DNA from: Verrucomicrobiales bacterium
GTDB taxonomy: Bacteria > Verrucomicrobiota > Verrucomicrobiia > Limisphaerales > F1-80-MAGS106
Length of the DNA: 9,832 bases
NCBI GenBank assembly: GCA_947487925.1
Contig: CANLCA010000063.1
Span: 1-9,832, forward strand
Direction: 5' to 3'
The position numbers were made by a program, and so were the translations under genes. Positions 6,898-9,832 of the stretch are shown here, in pieces. The first letter of the stretch is position 1; the number at the start of each line of letters is the position of its first letter. Below the pieces are notes generated by a model. That model was not told where the DNA came from. It was given only the letters and a program-made list of their open reading frames with translations, and ran no database searches.

Positions 6898-8727
6898 ATG
6901 AGTGAGACAACGCTTTCCGTCCCGCCTGGGGATGGGTCAACGACGGTATCGAAGATTTCTGAGGCGGTGATACGAATCGCCGGGAACTCTCAGGATGGCA
7001 TTCAAGCCATAGGAGGTTTTCTGGCGCGCCTGGCGGGCCGGAGCGAGCAGGAGGTCATGACGTTCATGACGATTCCTTCAACGATTTCGGGAGGGCCCTC
7101 CATTTTTCAAGTGCGCATTGGGTCTGGCGAAGTGCTGAGCGCCGGGGATGAGGCGGATGTCCTGCTGGCATTTTATCAACACTCGTATGAGGGCCACGTC
7201 AGCTCCGTGAAAAAGGGCGGCATCGTGCTTTATGATTCGGACCACGTGGACGTGAATCCCGAATGGCAGCAGACGTGGCGGCATGTGGGCGTGCCGATCT
7301 CAAGTCTGACAGTCGAGTCGATTGGTGGCACCGCGCGTGACAAAGGGAAGAATCTGTTCGCGCTGGGGTTGGTGGCAAAGATGTTCGATCTGAACGTCGA
7401 GAAGCTGACCAAGCTCATCACCGAGCGTTTCACAGGCAAGGACGAGAGCATCGTGAAGAATGCGCTGCTCGCGTTCAACGCCGCTTACGGCTATTCGTTG
7501 GAAGGGATTTTGGAGACATTCCGATTTGTCGAGGGCCAGAAGAAGGTCGGTCACCAGGTGGTGATGAACGGCAACGAGGCGCTGGGCTACGGGCTGATCG
7601 CGGCGGGGGTGCGGTTCGGGGCCGGGTATCCTATCACTCCGTGGTCGGACATCATGGAACTGCTGCGCCGGGAGCTGCCGAAGTATGGCGGATCGTTCAT
7701 CCAATGTGAGGACGAGATCGCCGCGGTGTCCATGGCCCTGGGGGCAGGCTATGCCGGGCAGGTGGCGGTGACGGGTTCGAGCGGTCCGGGTATTTCCTTG
7801 AAGACTGAGGCGATCGGTTGGGGCGTGATGGCGGAGGTGCCGTTGGTGGTGGTGGATGTGCAACGGGGAGGTCCTTCAACCGGGATGCCCACCAACGTCG
7901 AGCAATCCGACCTGAACATCGCCTGTTTCGGCGGCCACGGAGATTCGCCCAGGGTGGTTTTGGCGCCCGCTGACGTGGAGGATTGTTTTTACACGGCGAT
8001 CGAGGCCGTGAACATTGCCCGCTATTACAGCGTGCCTGTGATACTTTTGACCGACCAGGCGATCGCGACACGGATCGAGGCGTTTGAGGAGCCGGACCTT
8101 GAGAAGGTCTGCCAAGACATCTCGCCGGATTTGACGCCCGTTCTGGATCACAAACCCTACGACCTGTCCACGCCCGATGGCGTCACACGCCACGTGGCCC
8201 CGGGCACGCGCATCCAGAGCGGCAAGTATCCCATCGTGACGGGGTTGGAGCACGACGAGTTGGGGCATCCCACAGGGTCGCCGAAGCTGCATACCCAGAT
8301 GACTGGCAAAAGACGGGGCAAGCTCCAGGCGTTGGCCGCGACGCTCCCGAAGCCGAAGGTTTTTGGACCCTCCGAAGGCAACGTGCTGCTCGTGGGCTGG
8401 GGATCGACCCAGGGTCCGGTTCGCGAGGCGGTGGAAAGGGCTCGAGCCGCCGGCGACAGCGTCTCCTCCATCCACCTCAAATACATCAACCCTCTCCCGA
8501 ATGGGTTGGAGCACATTTTTTCCGGATTCAACCACGTGCTGGTGGTCGAAATCAATGACGAGGGATTGTACGGTTTTGGCCAGCTCGCGTCCCTGTTGAG
8601 GGCACGCTTCGCCGACCCCAAGATCCGCGCGATCAACAAGTGCGATGGTTTGACGTTCAAGGTGCGCGAAATCCTGGAAGGAGTCCGGGCCAAGCTCGCC
8701 GCGTCGGCACCGCCGCCGGCAGCCTGA
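6898..8727 (+). CDS. korA: 2-oxoacid:ferredoxin oxidoreductase, alpha subunit with fused gamma domain
   Basis: The product is 609 residues. Together with the beta subunit it oxidatively decarboxylates a 2-oxoacid, probably 2-oxoglutarate, to acyl-CoA while reducing ferredoxin in the cytoplasm. A gamma domain spans about 22-205 (IRIAGNSQDGIQAIGGFLA at 25-43). The pyrimidine-binding domain spans about 220-400, with GYPITPWSDIMELL (243-256), the catalytic-type Glu in QCEDEIAAV (269-277), TGSSGPGISLKTEAIG (292-307) and QRGGPSTGMPT (322-332). The C-terminal domain II runs about 490-600 (VLLVGWGSTQGPVREA). The gamma-alpha fusion is the standard KorA layout. The ATG at 6898 starts MSETTLSV; the frame is open for 60 codons further up, but that stretch has no family match and holds a promoter-like pair. 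The Shine-Dalgarno is weak. Substrate choice between 2-oxoglutarate and other 2-oxoacids is inferred from the two-subunit form. Confidence 0.92.
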   Translation: MSETTLSVPPGDGSTTVSKISEAVIRIAGNSQDGIQAIGGFLARLAGRSEQEVMTFMTIPSTISGGPSIFQVRIGSGEVLSAGDEADVLLAFYQHSYEGHVSSVKKGGIVLYDSDHVDVNPEWQQTWRHVGVPISSLTVESIGGTARDKGKNLFALGLVAKMFDLNVEKLTKLITERFTGKDESIVKNALLAFNAAYGYSLEGILETFRFVEGQKKVGHQVVMNGNEALGYGLIAAGVRFGAGYPITPWSDIMELLRRELPKYGGSFIQCEDEIAAVSMALGAGYAGQVAVTGSSGPGISLKTEAIGWGVMAEVPLVVVDVQRGGPSTGMPTNVEQSDLNIACFGGHGDSPRVVLAPADVEDCFYTAIEAVNIARYYSVPVILLTDQAIATRIEAFEEPDLEKVCQDISPDLTPVLDHKPYDLSTPDGVTRHVAPGTRIQSGKYPIVTGLEHDELGHPTGSPKLHTQMTGKRRGKLQALAATLPKPKVFGPSEGNVLLVGWGSTQGPVREAVERARAAGDSVSSIHLKYINPLPNGLEHIFSGFNHVLVVEINDEGLYGFGQLASLLRARFADPKIRAINKCDGLTFKVREILEGVRAKLAASAPPPAA

Positions 8728-8740
8728 GCCGGAATCCGCG

Positions 8741-8755
8741 AGGCCCGCCGGGCTT
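8741..8755 (+). other. Small GC hairpin between korA and korB
   Basis: AGGCCC-GCC-GGGCTT folds into a six-pair stem (one G-T pair) with a three-base loop, 13 bases after the korA stop. Only a few T follow, so complete termination is unlikely. It could stabilise or slightly attenuate the transcript between the two subunit genes. Confidence 0.25.
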
Positions 8756-8797
8756 TGCGTCACGCTTTTTAGCCTAATCTGAACCCTCCCTCGACGC

Positions 8798-9739
8798 ATG
8801 ATATCAACTCTACTTGAAATGCCCAAAGTGCCTGCGCGCACGGCGGCTCCCGCCCTGCTTGACGCGGACCGCAAACCCCTTGCGAAAAAGGAAGTGGCGG
8901 CCGATCACCCGACCTGGTGTCCCGGCTGCGGCGATTTCTCGGTGCTGGCTCTCTATTTTAAGCTGATCGAGAAGCGGAAGATGTGGCATGAGAAGATCAC
9001 GACTGTGGCGGGCATCGGTTGTTCGAGCCGTTTCCCGTATTTTGTGCAGGCGCACGGGGCGCATTACATTCATGGTCGCGCCTTGCCATTTGCGAGCGGC
9101 GTTTCGCTCTCGCGGCCCGACCTGCACGTCTTCGTGTTCGGCGGCGATGGGGACGCTTTTTCGATCGGCGGCAACCACTTCACCCACACCGCGCGGCGGA
9201 ACGTCAAGATGACCTACGTGGTGATGGACAATTTTGTGTATGGCCTCACCAAGAAGCAGACATCGCCGACGTCCCCCATTGGATTCAAGAGCAAGACTGA
9301 CATGTGGGGATCCATGGATCAACCCATCAACCCTCTGAAGCAGGCCATCGCGGCGGGGGCCACGTTCGTGGCACGGACGACCCACACCAACGCGAGCCAT
9401 GTGCTGCAGATGATGGAAGCGGCGATGGACCACGATGGGTTTGGTTTCATCGAGTGCTTGAGTGAATGCGTGGAGTTTTACGAAGGAGCGTTCGACGCCG
9501 CCAACCCACGGAAGGGCGGGGTTTTCAACCAGATCCCGGCCGAGCATGATGTGACCGACGAATTCGCCGCTTACAAGCTTGCGGATGAAGCTTTCCCAGG
9601 GCGGTTTGGAATCTTCTACAAGACCCAGCGCCCGACGAAAAACGCGAATGAAGCCCGAATCACCCACACGACCCAGGAAAAATTCAAAGGGCAGCAGGAC
9701 TGGCAAATTTTGAAGAAGACCTTTGACCGTTTGAAATAG
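8798..9739 (+). CDS. korB: 2-oxoacid:ferredoxin oxidoreductase, beta (thiamine diphosphate) subunit
   Basis: The product is 313 residues. The beta subunit binds thiamine diphosphate and the single [4Fe-4S] cluster that passes electrons to ferredoxin. WCPGCGDFS supplies Cys41 and Cys44, GIGCSS supplies Cys75, and Cys224 (in ECLSECVEF) fits the fourth ligand position, with Cys220 as an alternative. The cofactor motif starts at GDGDAFSIGGNH (116-127) and ends at MDNFVYGLTKKQTSPTS (143-159), containing Asn145. The length is within the usual range of about 280-370. The start at 8798 gives a 35-residue tail before the first motif; an ATG at 8819 would shorten it by seven, and neither has a clear Shine-Dalgarno. 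The gene follows korA by 70 bases in the same direction and is very probably cotranscribed. Confidence is high for the subunit, moderate for 2-oxoglutarate as substrate. Confidence 0.93.
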   Translation: MISTLLEMPKVPARTAAPALLDADRKPLAKKEVAADHPTWCPGCGDFSVLALYFKLIEKRKMWHEKITTVAGIGCSSRFPYFVQAHGAHYIHGRALPFASGVSLSRPDLHVFVFGGDGDAFSIGGNHFTHTARRNVKMTYVVMDNFVYGLTKKQTSPTSPIGFKSKTDMWGSMDQPINPLKQAIAAGATFVARTTHTNASHVLQMMEAAMDHDGFGFIECLSECVEFYEGAFDAANPRKGGVFNQIPAEHDVTDEFAAYKLADEAFPGRFGIFYKTQRPTKNANEARITHTTQEKFKGQQDWQILKKTFDRLK

Positions 9740-9801
9740 CGCTCGGGCAACGTCTCGAACCACCGAAACCTAGATCGGCGAAGCCGCAACCATATTTTGA
9801 C

Positions 9802-9820
9802 CACGGATGGCACGGATCGG
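9802..9820. repeat. CACGGAT-type intergenic repeat fragment
   Basis: Two adjacent units, CACGGATGG (9802-9810) and CACGGATCGG (9811-9820), lie in the non-coding tail after korB. Runs of this ACCACGGAT/CACGGAT pattern are, from memory, common between genes in Verrucomicrobiota and other environmental bacteria. The window ends soon after, so only the beginning may be visible. No terminator for korB is apparent in 9740-9800. Confidence 0.4.
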
Positions 9821-9832
9821 GATTAAGCCAGA

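Noticed and set aside
8754..8780. Internal promoter before korB (TAATCT at 8775-8780)
   Set aside because: The -10 is fair, but no -35 of reasonable quality lies at proper spacing; cotranscription with korA is simpler.
7876..8874. 332-codon minus-strand frame over korA and the korA-korB gap
   Set aside because: Antisense to korA, whose domains and motifs are clear; high GC at third positions keeps the opposite frame open.
8810..9763. 317-codon minus-strand frame covering korB
   Set aside because: Antisense shadow, rich in His and Arg as expected for reverse reading; korB has cluster and cofactor motifs.

Overview
The window looks like chromosomal DNA of a Verrucomicrobiota bacterium, probably in or near the Limisphaerales/Pedosphaera group. 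This is inferred from gene content. The window holds a prepilin-type protein of the kind these genomes carry in large numbers (G/[28 protein letters not shown] leader region, C-terminal GDGHVE), a secreted NIPSNAP-repeat protein, a secreted CotH-like protein ending in RQRRGGPR, a REP-associated transposase remnant beside GC-rich palindromes, and a CACGGATGG-type intergenic repeat at the right edge. Most starts have weak or no Shine-Dalgarno. No rRNA, tRNA, CRISPR array or intact insertion sequence is visible.

Layout. 1-445 (minus) is a decayed IS200-like/REP-associated tyrosine transposase (RAYT). It carries one in-frame stop and one frameshift, and its left-hand part runs to the window edge. 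463-543 holds three short perfect palindromes in a row. 654-1436 (minus) encodes a secreted protein of two NIPSNAP domains. 1550-2296 (plus) encodes a pseudopilin-like protein with a credible sigma70-type promoter just upstream. 2312-5138 (minus) is a two-gene unit: first a secreted protein made of three copies of a ~95-residue beta-rich domain, then, 7 nt downstream, a secreted CotH-family kinase-like protein. 5320-6450 (minus) is an LptF/LptG-family permease for lipopolysaccharide export. 6451-6897 is a 447-nt divergent intergenic region. 6898-8727 and 8798-9739 (plus) encode the alpha (with fused gamma domain) and beta subunits of a 2-oxoacid:ferredoxin oxidoreductase, KorAB-like.

How the genes work together. 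KorA and KorB should form one soluble enzyme that uses thiamine diphosphate and a [4Fe-4S] cluster to decarboxylate a 2-oxoacid (most likely 2-oxoglutarate) to its acyl-CoA and reduce ferredoxin. The LptF/G protein belongs to the envelope LPS export machine and is divergent from korAB, with no evident functional link. The CotH-like protein and the triple-repeat protein are both exported and probably cotranscribed, so a shared extracytoplasmic role is reasonable, though unproven. I see no defence, secretion or biosynthetic cluster. The most unusual items are the CotH/triple-repeat pair and the RAYT remnant with its palindrome array.
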